Origin: Bacillota bacterium
GTDB taxonomy: Bacteria; Bacillota; Clostridia; Oscillospirales; Oscillospiraceae
Direction: 5' to 3'
Length of the DNA: 64,000 nucleotides
Assembly: GCA_023386265.1 (NCBI GenBank)
Contig: JAEWKA010000001.1
Coordinates: 62,001-126,000, forward strand
How positions within the stretch are numbered: position 1 is the first letter of the stretch; each line of letters begins with the position of its first letter. Positions 45,610-53,729 of this stretch are shown here, one piece after another. Position numbers and translations under genes: made by a program. The notes under the pieces were generated by a model. The model was given only the letters and a program-made list of their open reading frames with translations. It ran no database searches and was not told the DNA's origin.

Positions 45610-45902
45610 TACCTCTGCACCCTCTCTATTTTTTTTATATTTTTGTCAATCTCCTTAATAGAGATTTTGAGTTGATTTCGTTTATCGATCTGCTTTTCAA
45701 TTGTCTCAACGTTTTTATCGGGAATGAATTCGCTGACAATCTTTCCGGCTTGGCGCATTTGTAGGTAGCTGTACTGCTTACCGTTAATAGTTTTCTTTGA
45801 GACATATCCTTTTGGCAGAGAATCCAGTTCCTTTTTCATGGCAACCCGCATCTTTTTCATGCGGTCATATTCCTCAGACAGCACTTCGTCAAGAATAGAC
45901 AT
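45609..45902 (-). CDS. Small helical partner of the nucleotidyltransferase (DUF6788-like)
   Basis: 97 residues with a Lys/Tyr-rich centre (LPKGYVSKKTINGKQYSYLQ) and a predicted coiled-coil tail. The centre is the pattern of DUF6788-type proteins. GAGGAGGTG precedes the ATG at 45902. As first gene of a coupled pair under a repeated operator it is the likely antitoxin or regulator; that is inference. Confidence 0.6.
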   Translation of the reverse strand: MSILDEVLSEEYDRMKKMRVAMKKELDSLPKGYVSKKTINGKQYSYLQMRQAGKIVSEFIPDKNVETIEKQIDKRNQLKISIKEIDKNIKKIERVQR

Positions 45903-45925
45903 TGAATTTCACCTCCTCATACAAC

Positions 45926-46020
45926 TAACCTACAATACTAATAATATTATTATATGTAGGTTAATTGCATTATATACACACATAACCTACAAGTCAAGGC
46001 GCTTCGAAGAATGTAGGTTA
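45926..46020. promoter_or_regulatory. Double inverted-repeat operator of TAACCTACA / TGTAGGTTA
   Basis: Four 9-base sites: TAACCTACA at 45926-45934 and 45983-45991, TGTAGGTTA at 45955-45963 and 46012-46020. Each pair is separated by exactly 20 bases, giving two 38-base units 57 bases apart. The spacers themselves hold small palindromes (AATAATATTATT, CTTCGAAG). It lies directly upstream of the nucleotidyltransferase pair. Confidence 0.8.
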
Positions 46021-46136
46021 TGTTTCTCGAAAATGAAGGTTGTTTTCATCAGTTTTGAGCGGAAGTGATACAGGAATCCTTACTTATTACACCGTAACCT
46101 GCAACTAAATTATAATTAATCTCATTACCTTAACGT

Positions 46137-46175
46137 TGACGGCGTACATTCAATCAAATGTACGCCGTCATTTTG
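46137..46175 (+). terminator. Terminator-like hairpin
   Basis: A perfect 14-bp stem TGACGGCGTACATT / AATGTACGCCGTCA with a 6-base loop and TTTTG after it. No gene is seen to its left on this strand. Confidence 0.75.
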
Positions 46176-46253
46176 TAATTCATAGAATTCTATATTCAGC
46201 AATCATATTTTTAAATGATGATAATTACGCTCTAAATATTGATTTGAGATTCT

Positions 46254-47171
46254 TTGCTAGTAAGAGTGAAATCTAGCGCAACATGTAAAACCGAAGCAGC
46301 ATCAAGCCATTTGTCTGGATTAATGTGGAATAACACAGATGAACTGCCTGACGACAAAATAGATAATGATAACAATGGATTTGTTGATGATATCAATGGT
46401 TGGAATTTTGTTGATGATACAAATGAATTATTTAATACAAACTTCCAACAAGAAGATTATCATGGAACAATGTGCGCTGGAATAATTGCCACAACTACAA
46501 ATGAAATCAGCCGATATCGATCAACTAATAAATCCTTAAAAATAATGTCTTTAAAAGTATTGAATAGCAGGAATGAAGACAACGAAGAAAATGTAGGCTC
46601 CATAGGAAATTTAATTAAAGCAATAAAATATGCAGAAAACAATGGGGCGAGTATTTGTAATATAAGTTTAAATACATATCAAATATCAGATGAATTAGAC
46701 AGAACTATTAAACAATCACAAATGTTGTTTATTGTATCTGCGGGAAATTCTTTCCCAAGAGGTATTAACATTGATAAGGTCAAAACATATCCGGCTTGCT
46801 ATAATTATAATAATGTTATAACCGTATCAAGTATAGATGCGAATAACAATATCGAAGTCCACTCGAATTATGGTAAAGACACAGTAGACGTATTTGCACC
46901 AGGAACTGACATATTAAGCACCTCTGTATATAATACATATAGCTCTGCAACAGGAACGAGTATGGCGACGCCAATTGTTGCAGGTATAGCTGCTGAAATC
47001 TATATGTGTTATCCTAAAATTAAACCAGATGAAGCAAAAGAAATTATCTGTGGTTCTGCAGAAGGGACTATTAGTTCAGATGATAACGTTGGTATAAATA
47101 CTGGTATAATAAACGGGAAGAATGCACTTAAACTCACGAAGAGTATAATAGAAAATGCCCCGAAAGATTAA
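46254..47171 (+). pseudogene. Subtilisin-like serine protease, N-terminally truncated
   Basis: A peptidase S8 core with the linker DKIDNDNNGFVDDINGWNF, the catalytic His block (DYHGTMCAGII), the oxyanion Asn region (LFIVSAGNSFP) and the catalytic Ser block (SATGTSMATPIVAG). The first catalytic block with the Asp (VAVIDTG-like), the signal peptide and prodomain are missing, and no frame upstream supplies them. The first 20 codons from 46254 are unrelated. It is therefore almost certainly inactive. Confidence 0.8.
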
Positions 47172-47195
47172 CGTCTTATCGAGGCATTTCTTGTT
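47152..47195 (+). terminator. Terminator after the protease remnant
   Basis: AATGCCCCGA pairs with TCGAGGCATT (one mismatch) and is followed by TCTTGTTATTTT; it overlaps the last codons. Confidence 0.7.
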
Positions 47196-47252
47196 ATTTT
47201 GGTTCAAGTCCTTACGGTCTCATTATATACTCAATTCTCAGATAATTTATTG

Positions 47253-47561
47253 CTATTTTCTTCTTTGTTTTCTCCTATTAATAAGAACGATAATGAAAGC
47301 ACCTATTTCAAAGAAAGTCATACCAAACGCTACGTATCCAATAATATAAGGCCATCTTGTAAGTGTAAGTGAATTAGAATTAAGAACAAAAGTCCCGATA
47401 ATGCAAAGGAGTAAAATCAAGATTGAAGGAATAACAAGAATCAATTTTTCTTTAATTCGAAAAATAAGCTGAAATGCCATGCCGAAGACAACTAATAGAA
47501 TGTCTAAACATATAAATGTATAGCTCCAAGTATTTGATTCTAGGTACTTTATAATGCTCAT
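47253..47561 (-). CDS. Small membrane protein of unknown function
   Basis: 102 residues with three or four hydrophobic helices (YTFICLDILLVVFGMAFQLI, LVIPSILILLLCIIGTFVL, IIGYVAFGMTFFEIGAFIIV) and a basic end (NRRKQRRK). An AAGGAAGG site precedes the ATG. No family recognised. Confidence 0.55.
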   Translation of the reverse strand: MSIIKYLESNTWSYTFICLDILLVVFGMAFQLIFRIKEKLILVIPSILILLLCIIGTFVLNSNSLTLTRWPYIIGYVAFGMTFFEIGAFIIVLINRRKQRRK

Positions 47562-47766
47562 CTATAAACCTTCCTTAAACAATTGTGTATTTAATAAATC
47601 AACTTATTATAGAGAAAGCAATGAAATCATTAGGTCAGTTACATGTGGTTGTGTACGAAGTATGTTGTGGTCAAGCATTTTTGTAACGCCACCGTCTAAT
47701 TTAGCCTAAATCAAATCTCGCCTCAAGTGGCGTCAGATAATTGTATGAATGCGGGCGAATTTGGTT

Positions 47767-48400
47767 TTACCAAAGATACGCGTTCTCCGCTATGGCATAT
47801 TCCAGCTCGTCATCGGTGTTGAAGGCAAAACGGTTAACCAACTCTGACTTCGGGCTGTTGAAATAACGTTCCATTGGCGCATTGTCATACGGACATCCCG
47901 TGCGGCTCATACTCTGCTGAATTCCGTGCTCATTGCAATAAATAATAATACTAAGCCAAGTAAACTGGCACCCCTTGCCGGAATGCAGAATGAGGCTCTT
48001 GGGCTTGACCTTCTGAGATTTCAAGGCCTTTCCAAGGTCTGGACGGCAAACTCGCCGGTAATCCATTTCCCGGTTTCACTCGAAATCACGCTTGGCCTCT
48101 TCTGATTGCTGCCGCAGCTTGTGAACCTCCTGCATAAGGTCATATTCGTTTTTGGCTTCATCATTATTTCGGCATTCTTCACGGTAATTGTGTACCCATT
48201 TTGATACGGCGGTTTTGAATGCGCCATAGTCGGCGCTCAGGCTGGAGACGGTTCTGCCATCCTGAATATGCTGCTTCGCGACTCCTTTTTTTAATATACC
48301 ATATTAGAGAGACAATTTCACTATACCAAGACACAAGCGTCCACGCTGGGTAAGTACCATAAGATGTAGTATGGACAAGAGTCAGATTATCCCATTGCAC
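47767..48400 (-). pseudogene. IS3-family element remnant (OrfA and OrfB pieces)
   Basis: The minus strand around 48085-48240 encodes an OrfA tail (LSADYGAFKTAVSKWVHNYR, NEYDLMQEVHKLRQQSEEAK). 47767-48066 encodes the OrfB end (LHSGKGCQFT where HSDxGxQYT is usual, SRTGCPYDNAPMERYFNSPK). The catalytic Asp is replaced by Gly, the middle of OrfB is deleted and frames are broken. Dead insertion sequence. Confidence 0.75.
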
Positions 48401-48504
48401 TCACCAGCTTACTATCTGATTATTTGAGAATTGTTTTAAACCCTCACTCGTATATCCGGTGATGCCCTGACTTTGTGACATGTATTTAATAGGACATATA
48501 TTTT
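48370..48504. repeat. Diverged direct repeat, copy B
   Basis: Matches 13514-13646. It adjoins the IS3 remnant, so the repeat may represent flanking DNA duplicated with that element. Confidence 0.75.
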
Positions 48505-48791
48505 GCTGTAATTTGCGCTCAGCGTAGAAAAACTCTGACGGCTTATGCAGGAAAAGACAACGGAAGTAATTAGAGTACTATTAATTCATAAACCGCAACC
48601 TGTAATTAAATAATTACAGTCCATAACTTAAAGAAGCGTCATAGATTTAATTGTATACGCCTCCAAAGTCCAGCAAAAGCTGGGCTTTGAAGCGCTTATA
48701 TGTTGATAAAAGTATGGCTGATGTTGGAACGAATGAAACCTGACCGTTGATTAATAATAATGGTGTACACATAAATGCATGTACATAAGGA
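48505..48791. other. 290-bp stretch without a recognised gene
   Basis: AT-rich sequence between the repeat and the ATPase-like fragment. A minus-strand frame (48647-48856) shows no family and no start site. Confidence 0.4.
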
Positions 48792-49616
48792 CTACCTACT
48801 ATGGATAATTGATGCCGCAGGGTATACCCATATGGGATAGCAAAAAAGTGTGTCATAGCCTTTATAAAACAGTTTTTCGCTCTCAGAACGGAGCGAAATA
48901 TCCCAGCTTTTAAGGTTCTGATCCAAGATCATTAGCCAGTCAGCTCTGCCAAGTAGTTGTTTGTAAGTTTCCTCTCTGAGTGGAGAATTTACGAATACAC
49001 TTCTATGGCCGAATGAGGACGGTTGCTCGCGTAGCTTTTCTAGGATACCAGCGTAGTCGGCAAAAATGCCACCTTCATTAGCCGGACGGATTCTTACGCT
49101 ACCTTGAATACGGTTGTATTCATACACCTTTGGTACGCAAAGCGGATGGATATGAATTTGTCGGCTGTTTCGGGCTAGATTGACCTCTTTTTCATTTGGA
49201 TCAAAGACAACCAGCAGATGCTGCTCACGCTTGAGTTTTCTAATAATATCGCCGTAGGAAAGCTTTTTGTTGGTGATTGAAATATTGAACCGGCCGGTTT
49301 TCTTCCCCTTAATTTTCCCAAGCATACCATCATTGAGCGATTTATCTTGAATTTCGACCCAATCTGATGGAGCTTCCTTAGTTCTGAAAATAGAAAGGTC
49401 AATACCAACAGAGCCAAAAGAGGCAAATTCCTTATCCTTATCCAAATTTTTCAGCATTCCAACAACCGATTCCACGGAAGGAGGATTTACAAATGCAATT
49501 CTCAGCATCATGCTGGAATGCGGGTACAGGCACATATATCGAATAATACCCTGTTGAATGGCCTCCATGCCGGTATCGCCCTCATTGATTTGTGGCTTAG
49601 TCGAATACACGGGCAA
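48792..49616 (-). pseudogene. Fragment of a large defence-type protein, possibly a DndH/HerA-like ATPase subunit
   Basis: 274 codons with a real protein look: GMEAIQQGIIRYMCLYPHSS, VVFDPNEKEVNLARNSRQIH, PLCVPKVYEYNRIQGSVRIR and ILEKLREQPSSFGHRSVFVN. The style recalls middle regions of very large ATPases in phosphorothioation-dependent or similar anti-phage systems, but no Walker motif lies in this piece and I am not sure of the family. No ribosome site precedes the first Met, and both ends appear cut, so it is a remnant. Confidence 0.4.
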
Positions 49617-49652
49617 ACATCCAATGCGTCCTGAAATGGGTAGGCACTCTGA

Positions 49653-50333
49653 ATTGGTAGCGATACTATAGCAGAGAAATTAAATATTGTAATATTTGAA
49701 GATGAACTAGATGATGGCGAGGGAATATTAGTTCAAAGCGAAAAGAAAGTGATTATTTTAGATAGTCGTGTCACGAATAAACAGAGAAGGAAGTTTACTA
49801 TTGCAATATTGATTGGACATGCATTGATACCTTGGCATGTTCAACCGACTTATACTGTGAGAAAAACTGGATCATCGACTCTTCTCACAGACAGTATACA
49901 AGAGATGGAAGCACAAAATTTTGCAGCTGGATTAATTATGCCGCAAGTACATTTAATAAAGGATTTTATTAAAACTAGAGCAAGTATAGAGAACCTGAAG
50001 AAACTGGCTATAGACAAATATGATGTTTCACTTTTTTTATTGGCTAACCGTTTAGTAGACTATTCAAAAGATAAGTATGCTGTTATTCAGTCAGGGAATT
50101 CAGAGATATTAAAAACTTTTCAAGGAAACAGACCTATAGTTGAGAAACTCGATTCAGAAAGTATAGCAATAACATTTTTTGATAATCCTAGTGGAACCGA
50201 AGAAATTCGTCAAGGTAAAGTGCTTGCAAAGCACTGGCTACAGGATGCTAAAAATGACGAAATGCTTTATGAAGAAAGCATCTATAATCCCGAATATAAG
50301 AAAGTTCTGACTTTACTTACTATTGATAACTAA
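49653..50333 (+). pseudogene. ImmA/IrrE-type metallopeptidase with lost active site
   Basis: The sequence FEDELDDGEGILVQSEKKVI, then RRKFTIAILIGHALIPWH and EMEAQNFAAGLIMPQ, follows ImmA/IrrE (COG2856) proteins. The zinc motif normally reads AHELGH; here HE is replaced by IL. The third ligand region (NxFAAELLMP) has Glu changed to Gly. The open frame begins at 49653 without a start codon, and a GTG at 49749 is the first usual start. It may be a pseudo-enzyme or a decaying gene; partner XRE regulator absent. Confidence 0.65.
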
Positions 50334-50398
50334 TTTTGTTTTACAGATGATATGTCACCTCGCTTTTCAATATTCTATAAAATTCAAGCAAATATCAA

Positions 50399-50431
50399 GG
50401 AACCGCCTTAAATGTTAAGACGGTTCCTTTG
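50399..50431 (+). terminator. Terminator after the ImmA/IrrE remnant
   Basis: GGAACCG pairs with CGGTTCC, with inner CTTAA/TTAAG, followed by TTTGTTT. Confidence 0.8.
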
Positions 50432-50445
50432 TTTCCTCTATTAAT

Positions 50446-50521
50446 AATACGAAAAACAGCCTTAAAACTTTCGTTTTAGGCTGTTTTTTGGTGGAGATAA
50501 GCGGGATCGAACCGCTGACCT
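50446..50521. repeat. 76-bp perfect repeat of tRNA 3' half plus terminator (copy 2)
   Basis: Identical to 44674-44749. This copy belongs to the intact tRNA gene. Confidence 0.9.
50452..50488 (-). terminator. Terminator of tRNA-Ala
   Basis: On the minus strand AACAGCCTAAAAC pairs with GTTTTAAGGCTGTT and a T-run follows, directly after the tRNA CCA end. Confidence 0.85.
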
Positions 50522-50564
50522 CTTGACTGCCAGTCAAGCGCTCTCCCAGCTGAGCTATACCCCC
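50489..50564 (-). tRNA. tRNA-Ala (anticodon GGC)
   Basis: 76 bases with encoded CCA. Acceptor GGGGGTA/TATCTCC (two G-U pairs), D-arm GCTC/GAGC, anticodon stem CTTGA/TCAAG with loop CTGGCAG (anticodon GGC) and T-arm AGCGG/CCGCT with TTCGATC. All arms fold. It lies inside the mobile element, and broken relatives at 44.7, 21.0 and 14.2 kb suggest it has served as a recombination site. Confidence 0.95.
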
Positions 50565-50738
50565 AGGTGAAAATTTGGACCCCAAAATGTTGGGAGAAAA
50601 CCGTAAAAAACTTTTATATATCAAGTGCTTTGTCGGTTTCGGTAGTGCCCCAATTTCTCAAGCAGCATATGATTGAGTATTTAGGGATCCAAGTCAGCTA
50701 CCAATCGGAACGATAAACCGACAAATTCGAATTATCTA

Positions 50739-50768
50739 TTGATTATTGTTCCGATATCTGTCTATAAT
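50739..50768 (+). promoter_or_regulatory. Promoter of the Fic gene
   Basis: TTGATT (50739-50744) and TATAAT (50763-50768) with 18-bp spacing, 34 bases before the start codon. Confidence 0.6.
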
Positions 50769-50801
50769 ATAGTAGCAATAAAACAATGGAGGTGTTCCTA
50801 T

Positions 50802-51716
50802 ATGGACTATATAAGTGTGCAACAGGCTGCGGAACAATGGGGCATTTCCGACCGACGTGTTCGTGTGCTGTGTAAGCAAGGAAAGATTCCTGGGGTTGTG
50901 CAAGAGGGTCGGTCATACCTGCTTCCAAGTGATGCAGTTAAGCCTGCCGATGGGCGCCGGACTCGGCATAAAGAAATTTCAAGTCAATACGCTCCTCTAT
51001 TCGCCAGGATTGATGGGCTGAAAGAGCAATTCAATCAACACCGTCCGCTGACTACTGGCGAACTCCAGCGTCTGCGGGACGAATTCATGGTGGAATACAC
51101 TTACAATTCCAACGCAATTGAGGGCAATACGCTGACCTTGCAGGAGACCGCATTGGTATTGGAGGGTGTCACAATCGACAAGAAACCGCTGAAAGATCAT
51201 CTGGAAGCGGTCGGTCACCGTGATGCATTTCTATACGTACAGGAGTTAGTACAAAACAAGGTGACCTTCTCGGAGTTCATTATAAAACAGATTCACACGC
51301 TTGTGCTGATGGACAGGCCGGAGGACCGTGGGACTTATCGACGTATTCCGGTGCGCATTATGGGTGCTTATCATGAACCGCCTGCTCCCGTATTGGTTCC
51401 AGAGTTGATGGAAAAGCTCGTTGAAGAATTTGACAACAAAAAACTGCACCCAATCGAGAGTGCAGCATTGTTCCATCTGAAATTCGAGGGTGTCCACCCC
51501 TTTGTGGACGGCAACGGCCGTACCGGGCGGCTAATGTTAAACTTGTTTCTTATGCAAAAAGGCTATCCTCCTATCAATGTAAAATTTTCGGATCGAAGAC
51601 GGTATTATGATTGCTTTGACAGCTATTATCGTGACGGCGATGCCTCGCCGATGGTTAAAATGGTGGCCGAGTATGTAGAAGAACGGCTAATAAAGCATTT
51701 GACATACATTTTGTGA
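50802..51716 (+). CDS. Fic-domain protein with N-terminal helix-turn-helix
   Basis: 304 residues. Residues 1-55 look like an excisionase/MerR-type DNA-binding domain (ISVQQAAEQWGISDRRVRVL). Near residue 108 is the autoinhibitory motif SNAIEG (S/TxxxE-G/N, class II Fic). The catalytic motif HPFVDGNGRTGRL is intact. Fic enzymes transfer AMP to target proteins and are held off by the inhibitory Glu. The ATG at 50802 follows GGAGG; an upstream in-frame ATG at 50739 overlaps the promoter. It is the last gene of the island. Confidence 0.93.
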   Translation: MDYISVQQAAEQWGISDRRVRVLCKQGKIPGVVQEGRSYLLPSDAVKPADGRRTRHKEISSQYAPLFARIDGLKEQFNQHRPLTTGELQRLRDEFMVEYTYNSNAIEGNTLTLQETALVLEGVTIDKKPLKDHLEAVGHRDAFLYVQELVQNKVTFSEFIIKQIHTLVLMDRPEDRGTYRRIPVRIMGAYHEPPAPVLVPELMEKLVEEFDNKKLHPIESAALFHLKFEGVHPFVDGNGRTGRLMLNLFLMQKGYPPINVKFSDRRRYYDCFDSYYRDGDASPMVKMVAEYVEERLIKHLTYIL

Positions 51717-51944
51717 AAGCCTAATATATCGGGCCCCATTGTGCACTTGTCATAGCAATTATGAGAGCGCTGCAGTTTCCGTCAGTCGCTGAGTAGCGGT
51801 TTATGCTTGTCCGAATTCCGTCATACTGATGAATGGTCGCCGTGAATTCTGTTCATATTACCGGCACTTACATTAAGCGCGGTCCTACTCTTTGTCGTTT
51901 GATGTCTAATAAAGTCTTGATTATCAAGGCTTTGTAGCCATCGC
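51717..51944. other. Right end region of the element
   Basis: No gene. At 51879-51897 a sequence CTTACATTAAGCGCGGTC closely resembles the attP arm region at 51944-51961. At 51828-51840 GATGAATGGTCGC is the exact complement of 11247-11259 in the integrase leader. It probably contains accessory recombinase sites. Confidence 0.5.
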
Positions 51945-51958
51945 TTACATTAGCCGCG
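51945..51958. repeat. Right attP arm TTACATTAGCCGCG
   Basis: Exact reverse complement of 9576-9589; see the left arm. Confidence 0.85.
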
Positions 51959-51962
51959 CTCA

Positions 51963-51973
51963 TATGTATCGCG
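51963..51973. repeat. attR core of the 42-kb element
   Basis: TATGTATCGCG, identical to 9564-9574, followed directly by the missing sigK codons. Confidence 0.88.
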
Positions 51974-52031
51974 AATCGAGAAGAAGGCGCTTGAGAAGCT
52001 GCGTAAGGCTTTGGAAGATACCGGAACCTGA
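51963..52031 (+). pseudogene. sigK: sigK 3' half, segment 2 (C-terminal codons)
   Basis: In the frame set by the core it reads YVSRIEKKALEKLRKALEDT then GT and TGA at 52029-52031. This is the normal end of sigma-K region 4.2 and joins without loss or gain to 9564-9574. The joined 3' half would be 121 residues from the AATGA core, as expected for that part of a sigma-K protein. Confidence 0.92.
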
Positions 52032-52145
52032 AAGGTGCGACGCATATTCAGAAATTAAAGAGATACATACTTCAAAAAAGAAATGGAAAAAGCGAAGGCT
52101 GTGCTGTATGATTATATAGATACATCACGGCAAGGAGCGCTTTCT

Positions 52146-53252
52146 ATGAAATTTAACTTCCATATAACAACAAAAATAATAATGGACGAGGACTGTGTCG
52201 TGAAAAACGCTGCACTACTCGCGCCTCTCGGGGAAAAAGCGCTCATCGTAACGGGTGCGCATTCCGCTAAGTCTAACGGAGCCCTGGATGATGTCTGCCG
52301 CGCGCTGTCGGCGAACGGGCAGAGTTTTGTGCTGTTTGATAAGGTTATGAGCAATCCAACAGTTGACTGCGTATATGAAGGCGCGAATTTTGCAAGGAAC
52401 GAAGAAGCCGACTTTGTAGTTGCAATCGGCGGAGGCTCACCGATGGATGCCGCCAAGGCGATTGCGATGCTTGCCTGCGAAGACATTCCGAAAGACAGGA
52501 TTTTTGATGCCGGATATAATAAACGCCTGCCACTGTGCTGCATACCCACGACAGCAGGGACGGGGAGTGAAACAACGCAGTATGCCATCCTAGTAAATGA
52601 CAAAAGGCAGACAAAGACCTCACTGGGTTCACCGGTGCTTTTTCCCGATCTCGCTCTGTTAGACAGCAAATATTTGGAGTCGCTAAACAAAAACGATATG
52701 ACATACACGGTTATCGACGCATTCTCACATTCGGTCGAGGGTTATCTCACAAAAAGGGCGAACGGCATAACGGATACCTTGGCGCTGGAGGCAATCAAGG
52801 TTATAGCTGGCCTTTTTCCGGCAATCGACGAATGGAGGCTTACGGCGAAGGAGAGGGCGGAGCTTCTCTATGCTTCGACTCTCAGCGGAATGGTCATTGT
52901 CCACACCGGCACGACAGCCGTACACCCAATGGGATATTCACTGACGTATTTTAAAAACTTCGTCCACGGCAGGGCAAACGGGATATTGCTGCCGGAATTT
53001 CTGAAATTTACAGAGAAGAAGAGACCCGATAGGGTTATACCGATACTAAAGGCAGCAAGCTTTGCCTCGACAGACGAATTTGCATATGCGCTAAGTTCAC
53101 TTCTCGGTGAGAGAGAAAGTGTCACCGAGGATGAAATCAGGAAGTATTCTTCTATTGTTATTAAAGCGAAAAATATAGCCAACTGCGTAGTTGAACCCTC
53201 GGAGGAAGACTTGAAAAACATTTACAGGCTCTCGCTCCGGCCTTTTGCTTAA
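52146..53252 (+). CDS. Iron-containing alcohol dehydrogenase
   Basis: 368 residues. Nucleotide-binding GGGSPMDAAKAIAM near residue 95 and the metal ligands in DAFSHSVEGY (Asp/His), AVHPMGY and FVHGRANG are typical of group III Fe-dependent alcohol dehydrogenases (alcohol/aldehyde interconversion with NAD(P)H). The ATG at 52146 follows AAGGAG; an earlier ATG at 52083 lacks a site. It is the first gene after the restored sigK. Confidence 0.92.
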   Translation: MKFNFHITTKIIMDEDCVVKNAALLAPLGEKALIVTGAHSAKSNGALDDVCRALSANGQSFVLFDKVMSNPTVDCVYEGANFARNEEADFVVAIGGGSPMDAAKAIAMLACEDIPKDRIFDAGYNKRLPLCCIPTTAGTGSETTQYAILVNDKRQTKTSLGSPVLFPDLALLDSKYLESLNKNDMTYTVIDAFSHSVEGYLTKRANGITDTLALEAIKVIAGLFPAIDEWRLTAKERAELLYASTLSGMVIVHTGTTAVHPMGYSLTYFKNFVHGRANGILLPEFLKFTEKKRPDRVIPILKAASFASTDEFAYALSSLLGERESVTEDEIRKYSSIVIKAKNIANCVVEPSEEDLKNIYRLSLRPFA

Positions 53253-53262
53253 TAAATAGTTA

Positions 53263-53314
53263 TTGACATATGCCGAATATGATGCTAATATAGCATTTAT
53301 AAACGGCATATGCC
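53263..53314 (+). promoter_or_regulatory. Promoter with palindromic CATATGCC operators before the DUF134 gene
   Basis: TTGACA (53263-53268) and TAATAT (53286-53291) with 17-bp spacing. GACATATGCCG overlaps the -35 box (53265-53275) and CGGCATATGCC lies after the -10 (53304-53314); the latter contains the perfect palindrome GGCATATGCC. The DUF134 protein encoded next is the natural candidate to bind here. Confidence 0.7.
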
Positions 53315-53342
53315 AATTACGTTTTATGGAGATGGTGATATA

Positions 53343-53729
53343 ATGCCTAGACCAAGAAAGTGTCGACGAGTTTGCTGCATGCCGGTAAACCAAAGCTTTG
53401 GACCGCTGGAAAGATGCAATGGAGAACAAAGAACGATAGTTATGACCGTTGATGAGTTCGAAACAATTCGTCTGATTGATCTTGAGGGGCTGAATCAGGA
53501 GGAATGCGCGGAGCAAATGGAAGTCGCCAGAACGACTGCGCAGGCAATTTATAACAGCGCACGGGTCAAGCTGGCAGAGTGCTTGGTGAAAGGCATGGAG
53601 CTCACCATCAGCGGCGGAGACTATGTGCTCAGCGACGGTAAGGCCTGCGGCTGCAGGGGATGCGTATACTGCCATAAAAGAAGATGTTGTTCAGAAAATG
53701 AAGAATGTAAAAAGGAAGAGATTAACTAA
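53343..53729 (+). CDS. DUF134-family DNA-binding regulator
   Basis: 128 residues: MPRPRKCRRVCCMP start, sigma-region-4-like helix-turn-helix (LNQEECAEQMEVARTTAQAI) and a Cys-rich tail (KACGCRGCVYCHKRRCC) that could bind metal. DUF134 proteins are usually found next to NifX/NifB-type dinitrogenase cofactor proteins, as here. The ATG at 53343 gives the family N-terminus. Its stop overlaps the next start (TAATG). Confidence 0.88.
   Translation: MPRPRKCRRVCCMPVNQSFGPLERCNGEQRTIVMTVDEFETIRLIDLEGLNQEECAEQMEVARTTAQAIYNSARVKLAECLVKGMELTISGGDYVLSDGKACGCRGCVYCHKRRCCSENEECKKEEIN

Larger units (their letters stand above)
9564..51973. mobile_element. 42.4-kb integrated element inserted in the sigK 3' half
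   Basis: Bounded by the 11-bp direct repeat TATGTATCGCG at 9564-9574 (attL) and 51963-51973 (attR). Removing one copy with the intervening DNA restores an uninterrupted sigK end (GISRSYVSR-IEKKALEKLRK). A serine recombinase lies 75 bases inside the left end. Joining the two inner ends gives an attP with perfect 14-bp inverted arms around the core. Cargo: exporter operon, S-layer protein, c-di-GMP signalling genes, nitrosative-stress genes, ICE remnants, tRNA-Ala, a Fic gene and many broken genes. Conjugation genes are only fragments, so self-transfer looks lost, while excision could still work. Confidence 0.9.

Noticed and set aside
45926..46020. Possible CRISPR mini-array
   Set aside because: Only four 9-base sites in alternating orientation; repeats are too short and inverted, which fits an operator.
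50415..50624. 69-codon open frame on the minus strand
   Set aside because: It is read through the tRNA-Ala gene and its terminator, a common artefact; no ribosome site.
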